DNA of 64,000 nt from an uncultured Flavobacteriaceae bacterium (GTDB lineage: Bacteria; Bacteroidota; Bacteroidia; Flavobacteriales; Flavobacteriaceae), in contig CANMSA010000001.1 in the NCBI GenBank assembly GCA_947500385.1, forward strand, positions 124,001-188,000, read 5' to 3'. The translations under genes were made by a program, and so were the position numbers. This document shows positions 26,291 through 34,028 of the stretch, one piece after another. Below the pieces are notes generated by a model, which searched no databases, was not told the origin of the DNA, and saw only the letters and a program-made list of their open reading frames with translations. The first letter of the stretch is position 1. Every line of letters starts with the position of its first letter.

Positions 26291-27763
26291 ATGAAATTAA
26301 GTCAAAAAAACCTTTCAGAAATAGAAAAAACGATTTCTTGCCCGACCTACGATAGGCAACGATTAAAAACGGGCATCGTACATATCGGCGTTGGCGGATT
26401 TCACCGTTCCCATCAAGCTTATTACATTCATCGGCTATTAGAAAAATACGATCATTTGGAATGGGGTATTTGTGGTGTAGGCTTGCGGGAGTGGGATCGC
26501 AAGATAAACGAAGTTTTCAAAAGGCAAGATTGTCTGTATACCCTGATCACCCAACACCCCAATGGTTCTGACACCTGCGAGGTAATCGGTTCCATACGTG
26601 AATTTCTTTTGGCTGTGGATACCCCCCAGTTGGTAGTGGATAAAATGGCGCACCCCGACACGAAGATCGTTTCGCTTACGATTACGGAAGGGGGCTATAA
26701 CTTCAATCAAAGCACGGGCGATTTCGATTTTGAAAATCCGGATATAAAACACGAATTGGCACACCCCAATGAACCCAAAACGGTATACGGGTACTTGGCG
26801 GCGGCCTTGCGAAAAAGAAGGGGCCATAACACTGCTCCTTTCACCGTATTGTCTTGCGACAATATTCAACACAACGGCACCGTATTGCGCAAAATGATGT
26901 TGGCCTTTGTCGAGAAACAAGATCCCGAATTAGCCGATTGGATTGCACAAGAAGTCCGCTTTCCCAATACGATGGTCGATAGGATCACCCCTGTCACCAC
27001 CCCCGAAATAACGGACAGTCTAAAAAACACCTATGGCATCGAAGATGAATGGAGTGTTGTTTGTGAGCCATTCATCCAATGGGTGGTAGAAGATACCTTC
27101 TGTAATGTAAGACCTGTGCTTGAGCATCTGGGGGTACAATTCGTATCGGATGTGACGCCCTATGAAAAAATGAAGATCCGACTGCTGAATGCGGGCCACT
27201 CGGTCTTAGGAATTACGGGAGCACTCCATGGGCATCCTACCATTGATGCCTGCATGGACGATGGCGTTTTCGCAACGTTCCTGCAGCAGTTTATGGACAC
27301 GGAGGTAACCCCCGTTTTGGGATCGATGGAAGAAGCGTACGTGGAAAAATATAAAAATACCTTGACAGCACGCTTTGCCAATCCGAATATCAGGGATAGC
27401 GTGAGTCGTATTTGTTCGGAAAGTGCCGCCAAATTGCCAAAGTTCTTGATCCCCACCTTAAAAGAAAATTTAGAAAATGATGGATCTATTGCTTATGCAA
27501 CTTTCATCTTAGCCGCTTGGTGTTATTATAGTGACAAGGGTATGGATGAAAATGGCGAACCCTTAACGATTATTGACGTGCAAAAAGACCAACTACACCA
27601 AACCGCAAAAAAAACGGAAGGCAACTGGACCGCTTTCTTGCAGCAACCGGATATCTTCGGGGATTTGGTCCAAAACGAACGCTTTGTACAGCAATACACG
27701 GCAATGGTGCAAGCCTTCTATCAGGGAAGTCCCATTCGCACATTGATGAAGGAGCTGTGCTGA
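26291..27763 (+). CDS. Mannitol 2-dehydrogenase / long-chain polyol dehydrogenase
   Basis: A 490-aa NAD(P)-dependent oxidoreductase of the mannitol dehydrogenase family. The nucleotide-binding start is IVHIGVGGFHRSHQAYY. The catalytic set is in KMKIRLLNAGHSVLG: K295, N300 and H303, the same numbering I know for Pseudomonas fluorescens mannitol 2-dehydrogenase. It would oxidise mannitol (or a related polyol) to fructose in the cytoplasm; fructuronate or tagaturonate reductase are relatives and cannot be fully excluded. It is co-transcribed with the NCS1-type transporter (3-base gap). Confidence 0.85.
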   Translation: MKLSQKNLSEIEKTISCPTYDRQRLKTGIVHIGVGGFHRSHQAYYIHRLLEKYDHLEWGICGVGLREWDRKINEVFKRQDCLYTLITQHPNGSDTCEVIGSIREFLLAVDTPQLVVDKMAHPDTKIVSLTITEGGYNFNQSTGDFDFENPDIKHELAHPNEPKTVYGYLAAALRKRRGHNTAPFTVLSCDNIQHNGTVLRKMMLAFVEKQDPELADWIAQEVRFPNTMVDRITPVTTPEITDSLKNTYGIEDEWSVVCEPFIQWVVEDTFCNVRPVLEHLGVQFVSDVTPYEKMKIRLLNAGHSVLGITGALHGHPTIDACMDDGVFATFLQQFMDTEVTPVLGSMEEAYVEKYKNTLTARFANPNIRDSVSRICSESAAKLPKFLIPTLKENLENDGSIAYATFILAAWCYYSDKGMDENGEPLTIIDVQKDQLHQTAKKTEGNWTAFLQQPDIFGDLVQNERFVQQYTAMVQAFYQGSPIRTLMKELC

Positions 27764-27779
27764 GACAAATCATCGTTTA

Positions 27780-28017
27780 AGTAAATTCAAAAAAGCGCAA
27801 GTGCAAGAATCAAGTGCAAGTTCAAAATGCGTTGTTGGTGGATGGAGAAATTAAATACAAATTCAAACGTCAAATTCAAATACAAAATGAGTGATGAGTT
27901 AGGAGTTAGGAGTTAGGAGTTGCTACTAAATAACCAACCTTTGTTCAAATTCCACAACCGAAGGCTAATTCCCAATTACTGTTTACTGTTTACTGTTTAC
28001 TGACCACCGTTTACCCT
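27780..28017 (+). repeat. Composite intergenic repeat array B
   Basis: A CAAGTGCAAGAATCAAG run, then GTTGGTGGATGGAGAAA, the AAATACAAATTCAAACG element (27853), GTTAGGA units, the 47-bp core (27924-27970), and TTTACTG heptamers (27971-28015). It lies between the mannitol dehydrogenase and the AT-rich island. Confidence 0.75.
27924..27970 (+). repeat. 47-bp core repeat, copy 2
   Basis: Differs from copy 1 at only two or three positions (TACTAAATAACCAACC... CCGAAGGCTAATT). Confidence 0.7.
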
Positions 28018-28073
28018 ACAAACTTCCTTCTTACAAAAAAATAGGCACAAAACCATGCGGATTTCCGTAAGAA

Positions 28074-28100
28074 TTGGTTTGCAATATTTTGTTATCTTCG
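28074..28100 (+). promoter_or_regulatory. Candidate promoter before the AT-rich island
   Basis: TTG at 28074, 16-base spacer, TATCTTCG at 28093. The preceding GTAAGAATTGGTT recurs as ATAAGAATTGGTT at about 36879 after array D. The island gene starts 150 bases later; between them I see AT-rich DNA with no gene. Confidence 0.3.
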
Positions 28101-28249
28101 GCCCGCCTCCTTTCTTTCCGATCCTTGAACGCTGCTAGCTTTTAGCAAAGCATAAAAAATTAAATACATCTCCTGTGTACCGGATGAGCGTTATATACGT
28201 GGATTTTATAGCTATATAAACAAGTTAACTGCAATACTGAAACAAATTC

Positions 28250-29317
28250 GTGAAAGAAGAATATTGGACATTATTAAGCACTTTGATAAGCGCCTTTGTT
28301 GGCGCGATTAGCGCATTGTTAGTTGTATATCTACAAGGTAGAAGGGAAAAAAAGAAAACCAAGAAGGAAGAATACAATGCGTACAAGAAATACTCTAAGC
28401 CAATAATGTTTGCATCCGAATCTCTTGCTTGGCGACTCCGAGAAATTCTTTCCTTCAATGGTGCGTTTCTTCTTCCCGAAGCACCCATGAACGGTTTCTT
28501 TAAGTATAAATTTGATAGTACAGTATATCGATTATGCGCTTTACTCGGCTGGATTAGAGCAGCCCAAAAAGAACAATCCTATTTAGAAGGTTTTGGAGAC
28601 ACAAAGAGTAAAAAAGTACGGGAGGCAATAAATACGTTTTAAAAAGTCTTGGCGGACGGCTCTCATGTAGAAGTATCTGTTTTTGAAGAATTATGTAAAC
28701 TATTCGAAATACCTCAAAAAGAAATAACTGACCAGACAAGACAGCAAATCGGAGTTGAAATAGAAAAAATTGTTTTTAGCTTCATACCTGATCAAATCAA
28801 AAAAAATGCTTCTACTATCAAGGAAAAAGAGCAACTTAAAATGGTAGAGGCAATAATGAATTTTATTTCTGACAAAACAGAATCACCCTTAATTGAGAAA
28901 AAAATAATCAAAGAAAATCTCAAAATTGCAATTGATGAGATTGCTCGTGAATTCTGTTGGATTTATCGAGACTGGCAAAGTGCAATAGGTGATGAAATGA
29001 TAATTGCCCTTAGTGACAGCTATAGAAGTTTCGATGTAATTGGTTTCTCCGAATTCATGAATAAACACGAAGAAAACAAATGGCTCAAAAAAGTAGACAA
29101 CTTGTTTTCAAATTTGGACGTTTCAATTGACAATAGATTTGATACAAGAGTTAGTCAAATAAAGCTTGTTTATATATCAATAATCGAACTTATCAAAGAA
29201 TTGAACTTGACTATTGAAGACGAGCAAGCCATATCTAACAAAGGACTTAATACCTTAACTGAGTTTAAAAACAAACTTAAAGCTGACTTAAAAAGTACAG
29301 CAGCTAACAACGTATAA
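28250..29317 (+). pseudogene. Membrane-anchored protein gene split by an in-frame TAA
   Basis: Two frames, 28250-28642 (130 aa) and 28649-29317 (222 aa), are in the same reading frame, separated only by a TAA at 28640-28642. Across the stop the sequence reads REAINTF-stop-KVLADGSHVEVSVF, which looks like one continuous helical protein of 355 codons; the second part has no ATG or ribosome-binding site. The N-terminus is a single membrane helix (STLISAFVGAISALLVVYL) followed by a Lys-rich coiled stretch. The C-terminal part has IYRDWQSAIGDEMI and ends in NNV. Family not recognised. It could be a nonsense-mutated gene, a sequencing error, or readthrough. AT-richer than the surrounding genes. Start is GTG at 28250. 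Confidence 0.6.
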
Positions 29318-29353
29318 AAACCATTAAAACGGTTTTTATTCAAGACCGTTGGC
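29305..29353 (+). repeat. attC-like imperfect hairpin between island genes
   Basis: Outer arms GCTAAC and GTTGGC pair (one G-T wobble), enclosing an inner 9-bp stem ATAAAAACC / GGTTTTTAT (29315-29339) around ATTAAAAC. The inner stem could also act as a terminator. The layout (RYYAAC outside, GTTRRY closing, inner stem) resembles integron attC sites. Confidence 0.35.
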
Positions 29354-29409
29354 GTTCATTTAATCCAAACTCCTCAAAATCATGAATAATTATAGAAAGA
29401 AAATTTTCT

Positions 29410-30669
29410 ATGCCAATTAAAGTTAATGAGAAACAGCGTCTTACCCTTTCCTTTCTTCAAAAAATGGAGAAAGAAGATAAGGAATTCTCGGACATTCAAC
29501 TTTCACAGGCGTCGACATATCCTCTTGGGGCATCCCTCCGTGCGAAATTAAGCAGGAACGAATTTGGAGAGTTCATAATAAAACAACCAAATGGACTATA
29601 CAAAGCCCAATACACTATTGGACTTAGTGCCGAAGAATATGGCCTGAAAACCAGTTCAAAATATCGACATGCAAACCCCGTAAAACACTCCACCAGTTCG
29701 TCACCTTCCAAGCCATCAGAAACGCTATTAGAAAAAAGTGTTCAAGCGGCTTTAGCAGCCATCGAAATATATAACAAACCCGATTTCAAATACCGGGAGG
29801 AGACCTTCGCAATATTACTTGTGAACGCTTGGGAGATTTTATTGAAAGCCAAAGTACTTAAAGATGGACTAGAAAGAATTGAGGTACTTTACAACCCTGA
29901 TAAAAACTCACCAGGAGAATTCATCAAATCAAGATCTGGCAATTACAGAACCCTTACGATTGGTAAGGCCATCAACAAAATAGAACTTGACGCGACACTT
30001 AAAGCCAACTTATTTATTTTAGTAGAACTTCGAGATAATGCAATTCATTTCAGGAATGATAGCCCAATTCTTAATGTAAAACTCTTGGAGGTTGGAACAT
30101 CCAGTTTGTTAAGCTATCTGGAAATGTGTAAGGAATGGTTCAATAAAGATTTGAATAGGTATAATTTTTACATTATGCCGATGTCATTTTTTCACCCTCA
30201 CGAACTTCAAAGTTATTCTGTAAACTCAGATAGTGTTCAAAATCAGAACCTCTTGAGATATATAGGTAAAAAAGAAAATCAATTTCCCCATGATCCCTTA
30301 TCAAAACATAGCATTAGCTTAAGGTTAGAGACTAAATTTGTTAAAAGTAAAATGCGAATTAATCAGAACGATCCAGATGCGATTTCGGTAGTAGTCGATG
30401 AAGAAGATGCATTTACCAAAAAATATATCTGGGGCTGCAAGGAACACTTGATACCCGCTTTAAAAAAACGCTATACTGACTTCAAGGTAAATCCTAAATT
30501 TTGGAATCTGCTTAAAGAGCTTAAGGAAAATTCAAAATTCTGTAGGGCCAGATATCTGAACACAAAAACTAAAAAAGGAATGAAACAAGAATGGTACAAC
30601 CCAAACATTGTTCATGAATTTGATCGACACTACACGAAAAAGGAAAAAACTAACGCCAACAACGAATAA
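29410..30669 (+). CDS. DUF3644-family protein with HEPN-like Rx4H motif
   Basis: A 419-aa soluble protein. The N-terminal ~85 residues include an INxHxx-like winged segment (KQRLTLSFLQKMEKEDKEFS). The central domain (about 105-245) matches DUF3644: EETFAILLVNAWEILLKAK, then ELRDNAIHF, where R208-x4-H213 fits the Rx4-6H pattern of HEPN ribonucleases. The C-terminal part is Lys-rich and carries KKYIWGCKEHLIPALKKRY. HEPN proteins often act in toxin or antiviral systems; no partner antitoxin is visible here, so the role is inferred. AT-rich, and flanked by inverted copies of GTTGGCGTT, which suggests arrival as a cassette. Ends in NANNE, paralleling AANNV of the gene before. Confidence 0.65.
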   Translation: MPIKVNEKQRLTLSFLQKMEKEDKEFSDIQLSQASTYPLGASLRAKLSRNEFGEFIIKQPNGLYKAQYTIGLSAEEYGLKTSSKYRHANPVKHSTSSSPSKPSETLLEKSVQAALAAIEIYNKPDFKYREETFAILLVNAWEILLKAKVLKDGLERIEVLYNPDKNSPGEFIKSRSGNYRTLTIGKAINKIELDATLKANLFILVELRDNAIHFRNDSPILNVKLLEVGTSSLLSYLEMCKEWFNKDLNRYNFYIMPMSFFHPHELQSYSVNSDSVQNQNLLRYIGKKENQFPHDPLSKHSISLRLETKFVKSKMRINQNDPDAISVVVDEEDAFTKKYIWGCKEHLIPALKKRYTDFKVNPKFWNLLKELKENSKFCRARYLNTKTKKGMKQEWYNPNIVHEFDRHYTKKEKTNANNE

Positions 30670-30720
30670 ACGCAATACGGGTAATTCCGGTAAAATTGAA
30701 CTATTGTCCCCCCTTTGGCG
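30648..30720 (+). repeat. Second attC-like boundary after the DUF3644 gene
   Basis: CGCCAA at 30654-30659 can pair with TTGGCG at 30715-30720. AACTAACGCCAAC (30648-30660) is the inverted complement, 11 of 13, of GTTGGCGTTCATT at 29348-29360. Together they bracket the DUF3644 gene. Confidence 0.35.
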
Positions 30721-30745
30721 CTCGTCTCCGATGGGTACTCCAGCT
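30706..30745 (+). repeat. GC-rich dispersed repeat, copy 1
   Basis: TCCCCCCTTTGGCGCTCG, then TCTCCGATGGGTACTCC; related to 31117-31155. Nothing else is recognisable between here and array C. Confidence 0.4.
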
Positions 30746-30884
30746 CCCGATCGAGTGATGGCTCCCGGGAGTTTCTAATCAACGGCGTACCTAGTGACAG
30801 GAAAAAAGACCTAAGACGGTAAAAAATAAATACAAATTCAAACGTCAAATTCAAATACATAATGAGTGATGAGTTAGGAGTTGC

Positions 30885-30931
30885 TACTAAATAACCAACC
30901 TTTGTTCAAATTCAACAACCGAAGGCTAATT
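30885..30931 (+). repeat. 47-bp core repeat, copy 3
   Basis: Begins TACTAAATAACCAACC and ends CCGAAGGCTAATT; one or two differences from copy 2. Confidence 0.7.
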
Positions 30932-31025
30932 CCCAATTACTGACTACTGTTTACTGCTTACTGCTTACTGCTCGGTAAAAAAAACACAAATATCAAATTC
31001 AAACACAAAATGAGTTAGGAGTTGC

Positions 31026-31072
31026 TGCTAAACAACCAACCTTTGTTCAAATTCAACAAGCAAAGGCTAATT
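31026..31072 (+). repeat. 47-bp core repeat, copy 4
   Basis: The most divergent copy: begins TGCTAAACAACCAACC and ends GCAAAGGCTAATT. Same orientation as the others. Confidence 0.65.
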
Positions 31073-31116
31073 CCCAATTACTGAATACTGACTACTGTTT
31101 ACTGTTTACTGCTCGG

Positions 31117-31155
31117 TCCTCCCCCACTGGCGATCGTCTCCGACGGGTGCCGCTC
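31117..31155 (+). repeat. GC-rich dispersed repeat, copy 2
   Basis: TCCTCCCCCACTGGCGATCG, then TCTCCGACGGGTGCCGC, paralleling 30706-30745. Confidence 0.4.
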
Positions 31156-31189
31156 CTTATTTGGCAAAGTCCCGATGTAAAAAACCGCT

Positions 31190-31226
31190 CCCTGCACAAA
31201 AATTGCAGGGAATACCACTATTTTTG
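31190..31226 (+). promoter_or_regulatory. Candidate regulatory region of the RDD gene
   Basis: The inverted repeat CCCTGC (31190-31195) / GCAGGG (31205-31210) sits just before an exact TAnnTTTG box (TATTTTTG, 31219-31226). The palindrome covers where the upstream promoter element would be, as an operator might. Confidence 0.35.
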
Positions 31227-31294
31227 CTCCCATAAAAGTGCGCCGGACCAACACACACACCTATAAACAACCATAACCCCCTACAACCAAACCA

Positions 31295-31720
31295 ATGCAA
31301 TACGATTTACAACCCAACCCACAACACTTAGATATCGCCGATAAAGGCATCCGATTTGTGCACAATATCGTGGACACCATCGCGTTTTATGCCGTACTCT
31401 TTTTTCAATCCATGTTAATGGGCGGATTACTGGGCATTATACCCGAAGAGGATTCAGTTTGGTTCTTGCTGTACTACCTTTTTCTATACGTAATGTTCCA
31501 TACGTTGTGCGAACATCTTTTCGGAAAGACCCCTGGGAAATTTATAACCAAGACCAAAGTGGTCAAAAAAGACGGTAGTAAACCCACCTTTATCAACCTT
31601 CTAGGCCGAAATGCAGCACGTTTTGTTCCCTTTGACCCCCTATCCTTTCTTTTATCCGAACGGGGCTGGCACGACCAACTATCGGATACCTATGTGGTAA
31701 GGGATGCTAAGAAAAGTTAA
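31295..31720 (+). CDS. RDD-family membrane protein
   Basis: A 141-aa protein with two membrane helices (about 28-50 and 57-80). The RDD pattern is seen in the first helix (RFVHNIVDTIAFYAVLF), GKTPGKFITKTKVVKKDG between the helices, RNAARFVPFDPLSFLL, and the terminal WHDQLSDTYVV. RDD proteins are small membrane proteins of largely unknown or transport-related function. It stands alone between array C and the next gene. Confidence 0.8.
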   Translation: MQYDLQPNPQHLDIADKGIRFVHNIVDTIAFYAVLFFQSMLMGGLLGIIPEEDSVWFLLYYLFLYVMFHTLCEHLFGKTPGKFITKTKVVKKDGSKPTFINLLGRNAARFVPFDPLSFLLSERGWHDQLSDTYVVRDAKKS

Positions 31721-31824
31721 GGCGCAATACCGATCGCCGAGGACGGTTAGTCTCGTGTACTCTTTGGTATTCCAATCATTTCTTAAAACCATTACATCCT
31801 TTTTTTTCAGTGGCAGAGGTTAAG

Positions 31825-31854
31825 TTGAAGTGCAACCAGAAATCTTTATCTTGG
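31825..31854 (+). promoter_or_regulatory. Promoter of the 174-aa protein gene
   Basis: TTG at 31825, 19-base spacer, TATCTTGG at 31847 (one mismatch to TAnnTTTG), 45 bases before the ATG. Confidence 0.5.
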
Positions 31855-31899
31855 GGTTGCCCCAACACTAAAATCTTGGTGGGATTGAATTTTAAATAA

Positions 31900-32424
31900 A
31901 TGGACAAGGATTATTATGCACAAAAGGGATTAGTTGTTGGTATCACCGCCATAATCTGTGCTTTTTACTTTTTCGCCCCTACTCTTTTTACCTTTAAAAG
32001 TGCGCTCATAAAACAAAGTGGAGCAGTAACAGCGGTAAAAACCTTCTATTTCCCAGTTGAGAGCAGTCGAGGTGGAAAAAGTATCAAATCTGAACTAAAA
32101 TTTACACTTTCTTCCCATAAACAGGTATATGTACTGATGAAAAATATCGGACAAGCCCGTTATAATGAAAGATTCGAACAATTGGCGACAGACCTCCGCA
32201 TTACCGGTAAGGCCAGTGTCTGGATAAAAGAAAGTCAAAAAAAAGATTTCAAACCAACGGTATTTCAAATCGCAGATGGCAATCATCGGGTGTTATACGA
32301 TTTTGAGGAGTCAAAATCCCGTTCACAGCTGGGGTTTCTGATATGTACGGGAGTAGGCATTTGTGGAATAGGATTATATCTTAGACATCAATTTCAAAAA
32401 AAGGCCGCAAGCAACAAAGGATGA
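31900..32424 (+). CDS. Bitopic membrane protein of unknown function
   Basis: A 174-aa protein, not recognised. There is one helix at about 11-33 and another at about 144-164, so an extracytoplasmic domain of ~110 residues is held between two helices (YFPVESSRGGKSIKSELKFT and KASVWIKESQKKDF). The tail is basic. It stands alone, with its own promoter; the 260 bases after it contain nothing I can call. Confidence 0.65.
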   Translation: MDKDYYAQKGLVVGITAIICAFYFFAPTLFTFKSALIKQSGAVTAVKTFYFPVESSRGGKSIKSELKFTLSSHKQVYVLMKNIGQARYNERFEQLATDLRITGKASVWIKESQKKDFKPTVFQIADGNHRVLYDFEESKSRSQLGFLICTGVGICGIGLYLRHQFQKKAASNKG

Positions 32425-32684
32425 ATTTTAAGGCCAGCCATACCCTAAGCAAAGTAACCAAAAAGGCAGCTTCATGGCGACCTGAATGGTGCAGCTAAAT
32501 AGCCTTTAAACTAAGGTTTGCATAAATTGCCAAGAACTTCTTACCTTCCTGAACAAAACAGGTTCAATTCCTTAGGCAAGGGTCTTGGCAGGCAGTCCTT
32601 GGAGCAAAAACCGCTTGAATAAACTGATGAACAATCGTAGATGCCGGTAGAAAAGAAACAACTAAGAACCATACTGCGCTTTCA

Positions 32685-33434
32685 ATGATTTATGAGCAAC
32701 AACAAGCGCATCGCGACCTTCAGGATTATATAAGGTGCTACTGGAAGCTTGAAAACCATACGAACGACTTTCAAGCCTATACCATATTGCCCGATGGTTT
32801 TTTCGATCTATTGATCTGTTATCATAAAACTCATCTAGAGGAGGTGTTTTTAACCGGATTATGGGATCAGCAAACGAAGGTTGCTATTTCGCCGAAAACC
32901 ACCATTTATGGCGTTCAGTTCAGGTTGTTTGCCATCGAAAATATCATCCAGGAAAGCATCTCCCCTTTGCTCAATGATCTAAAGCCGCTACAAAAATCGT
33001 ATTTGGGGCTGGATCGATTTAATACAAATACCGACGCTTGTCTTTTTGACTACTTGAACCAATGCTTATTGGCATGTATGGAAAAACAAAATGACAGCGA
33101 CCCAAGAAAACGCTTGCTCTTCAACGCAATCCAACAAACAAAAGGAAACAAGACCGTTGAATACTATTCGCAACAAGCGGGTTGGTCCAAACGACAAATC
33201 AATCGTTATTTCCGTGCTACTTTTGGACTCTCCCTAAAAAGCTACTGCAGCATTCGCAAAGGGGCGGCCATGTTCGGTCAAATACGAAATGGGGAGTTGT
33301 TTCCCCAACAGGGATACTTTGATCAGTCGCATTTCATAAAGGAGATCAAAAAAATAACCGGGTTTACGCCAAAAGTATTGCGCAAAAATGAAAATGACCG
33401 ATTTCTACAATTTTCAATCATAAAAAGGAAATAA
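32685..33434 (+). CDS. AraC-family regulator
   Basis: A 249-aa protein. The N-terminal part has the pattern LQDYIRCYWKLE and ILPDGFFDLLICY, as in the DUF6597-type sensor domain found in many Bacteroidota AraC regulators. The C-terminal two helix-turn-helix units are degenerate but visible (VEYYSQQAGWSKRQINRYF, then GYFDQSHFIKEIKKITGFTP). The ABM-type gene starts 31 bases after its stop and may be its target or partner. Confidence 0.8.
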   Translation: MIYEQQQAHRDLQDYIRCYWKLENHTNDFQAYTILPDGFFDLLICYHKTHLEEVFLTGLWDQQTKVAISPKTTIYGVQFRLFAIENIIQESISPLLNDLKPLQKSYLGLDRFNTNTDACLFDYLNQCLLACMEKQNDSDPRKRLLFNAIQQTKGNKTVEYYSQQAGWSKRQINRYFRATFGLSLKSYCSIRKGAAMFGQIRNGELFPQQGYFDQSHFIKEIKKITGFTPKVLRKNENDRFLQFSIIKRK

Positions 33435-33465
33435 ATTGCGACTTCAACAGCAACATCCAACACCT

Positions 33466-33756
33466 ATGATCGTTCAAATTATTACCTTGAAATCCGATTT
33501 ACCCGAAGAAGAATTGTTAAACCGAGCAAAAGAAAGAGCATCTAATTTTAAAGCGATTCCCGGACTACTTCAAAAATATTATGTAAAAACAAGCACCGAG
33601 GGAGAATATGGTGGGGTATATCTCTGGGATTCCGTACAATCCCAGCAACAGTATCAAGCCTCTGATTTGGCCAAAAGTATCCCATCGGCCTATGCCATAA
33701 ACGCGGCGCCCACCATCGAGACCATGGATGTTATTTTTCAATTGCGAGACAACTAG
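33466..33756 (+). CDS. Small ABM/YdhR-like monooxygenase-fold protein
   Basis: A 96-aa protein, start at 33466 (MIVQIITLKSDLPEEE) rather than the earlier in-frame TTG at 33436. The pattern of a short beta strand, a helix containing AKERASNF, then GLLQKYYVK and YGGVYLWDSVQSQQQYQAS resembles the dimeric alpha+beta barrel (YdhR) monooxygenase family. This fold degrades small aromatic or quinone-like compounds, but many members have unknown function. Downstream of the AraC regulator on the same strand. Confidence 0.6.
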   Translation: MIVQIITLKSDLPEEELLNRAKERASNFKAIPGLLQKYYVKTSTEGEYGGVYLWDSVQSQQQYQASDLAKSIPSAYAINAAPTIETMDVIFQLRDN

Positions 33757-33971
33757 CTGGGCGCACCGCTATAGCTTCTCATCTTCCCCCGCACGCCCTA
33801 CCGAAAGCTGTATTCGAAGCCATGTTTTAGAAGTGCGATTCATATCTTGGAGCCCTTACAACAACAGATAACGCTAGCAGGAGAAGGGTCCCCAGAACTG
33901 TTCAAAATCTTAATAAATGTCCTGATTCGTAACACTTGGTCGTTTTAGGACTTCTAATAGCTAAAAATTAA

Positions 33972-34001
33972 CTTTTCGTTTTGTTTTGCAATCTAGGTTT
34001 G
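33972..34001 (+). promoter_or_regulatory. Promoter of trypsin-like protease gene
   Basis: An exact TAGGTTTG -7 box at 33994, with TTTTCG/TTTTG about 17-20 bases upstream; the ATG is 27 bases beyond. The rest of the 272-base gap upstream shows no gene. Confidence 0.55.
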
Positions 34002-34028
34002 CATCCGTAAATCAAAACGTAAAAACAC

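Larger units (their letters stand above)
30828..31116 (+). repeat. Composite intergenic repeat array C (two units)
   Basis: Unit 1: AAATACAAATTCAAACG (30828), GAGTTAGGAG, 47-bp core (30885), TTACTG heptamers ending in GCTCGGT (30976). Unit 2: CACAAATATCAAATTC, GAGTTAGGAG, core (31026), heptamers, and again GCTCGGT (31118). This is a tandem duplication of the composite unit. Confidence 0.75.

Noticed and set aside
26438-26920. 160-codon minus-strand frame
   Set aside because: Antisense to the mannitol dehydrogenase; no recognisable domain.
30630-30860. 76-codon minus-strand frame after the DUF3644 gene
   Set aside because: Covers the boundary repeats and part of array C; no coding features.
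32568-32600. tRNA-like T-loop (GGTTCAATTCC)
   Set aside because: No acceptor, D or anticodon arms could be drawn around it.
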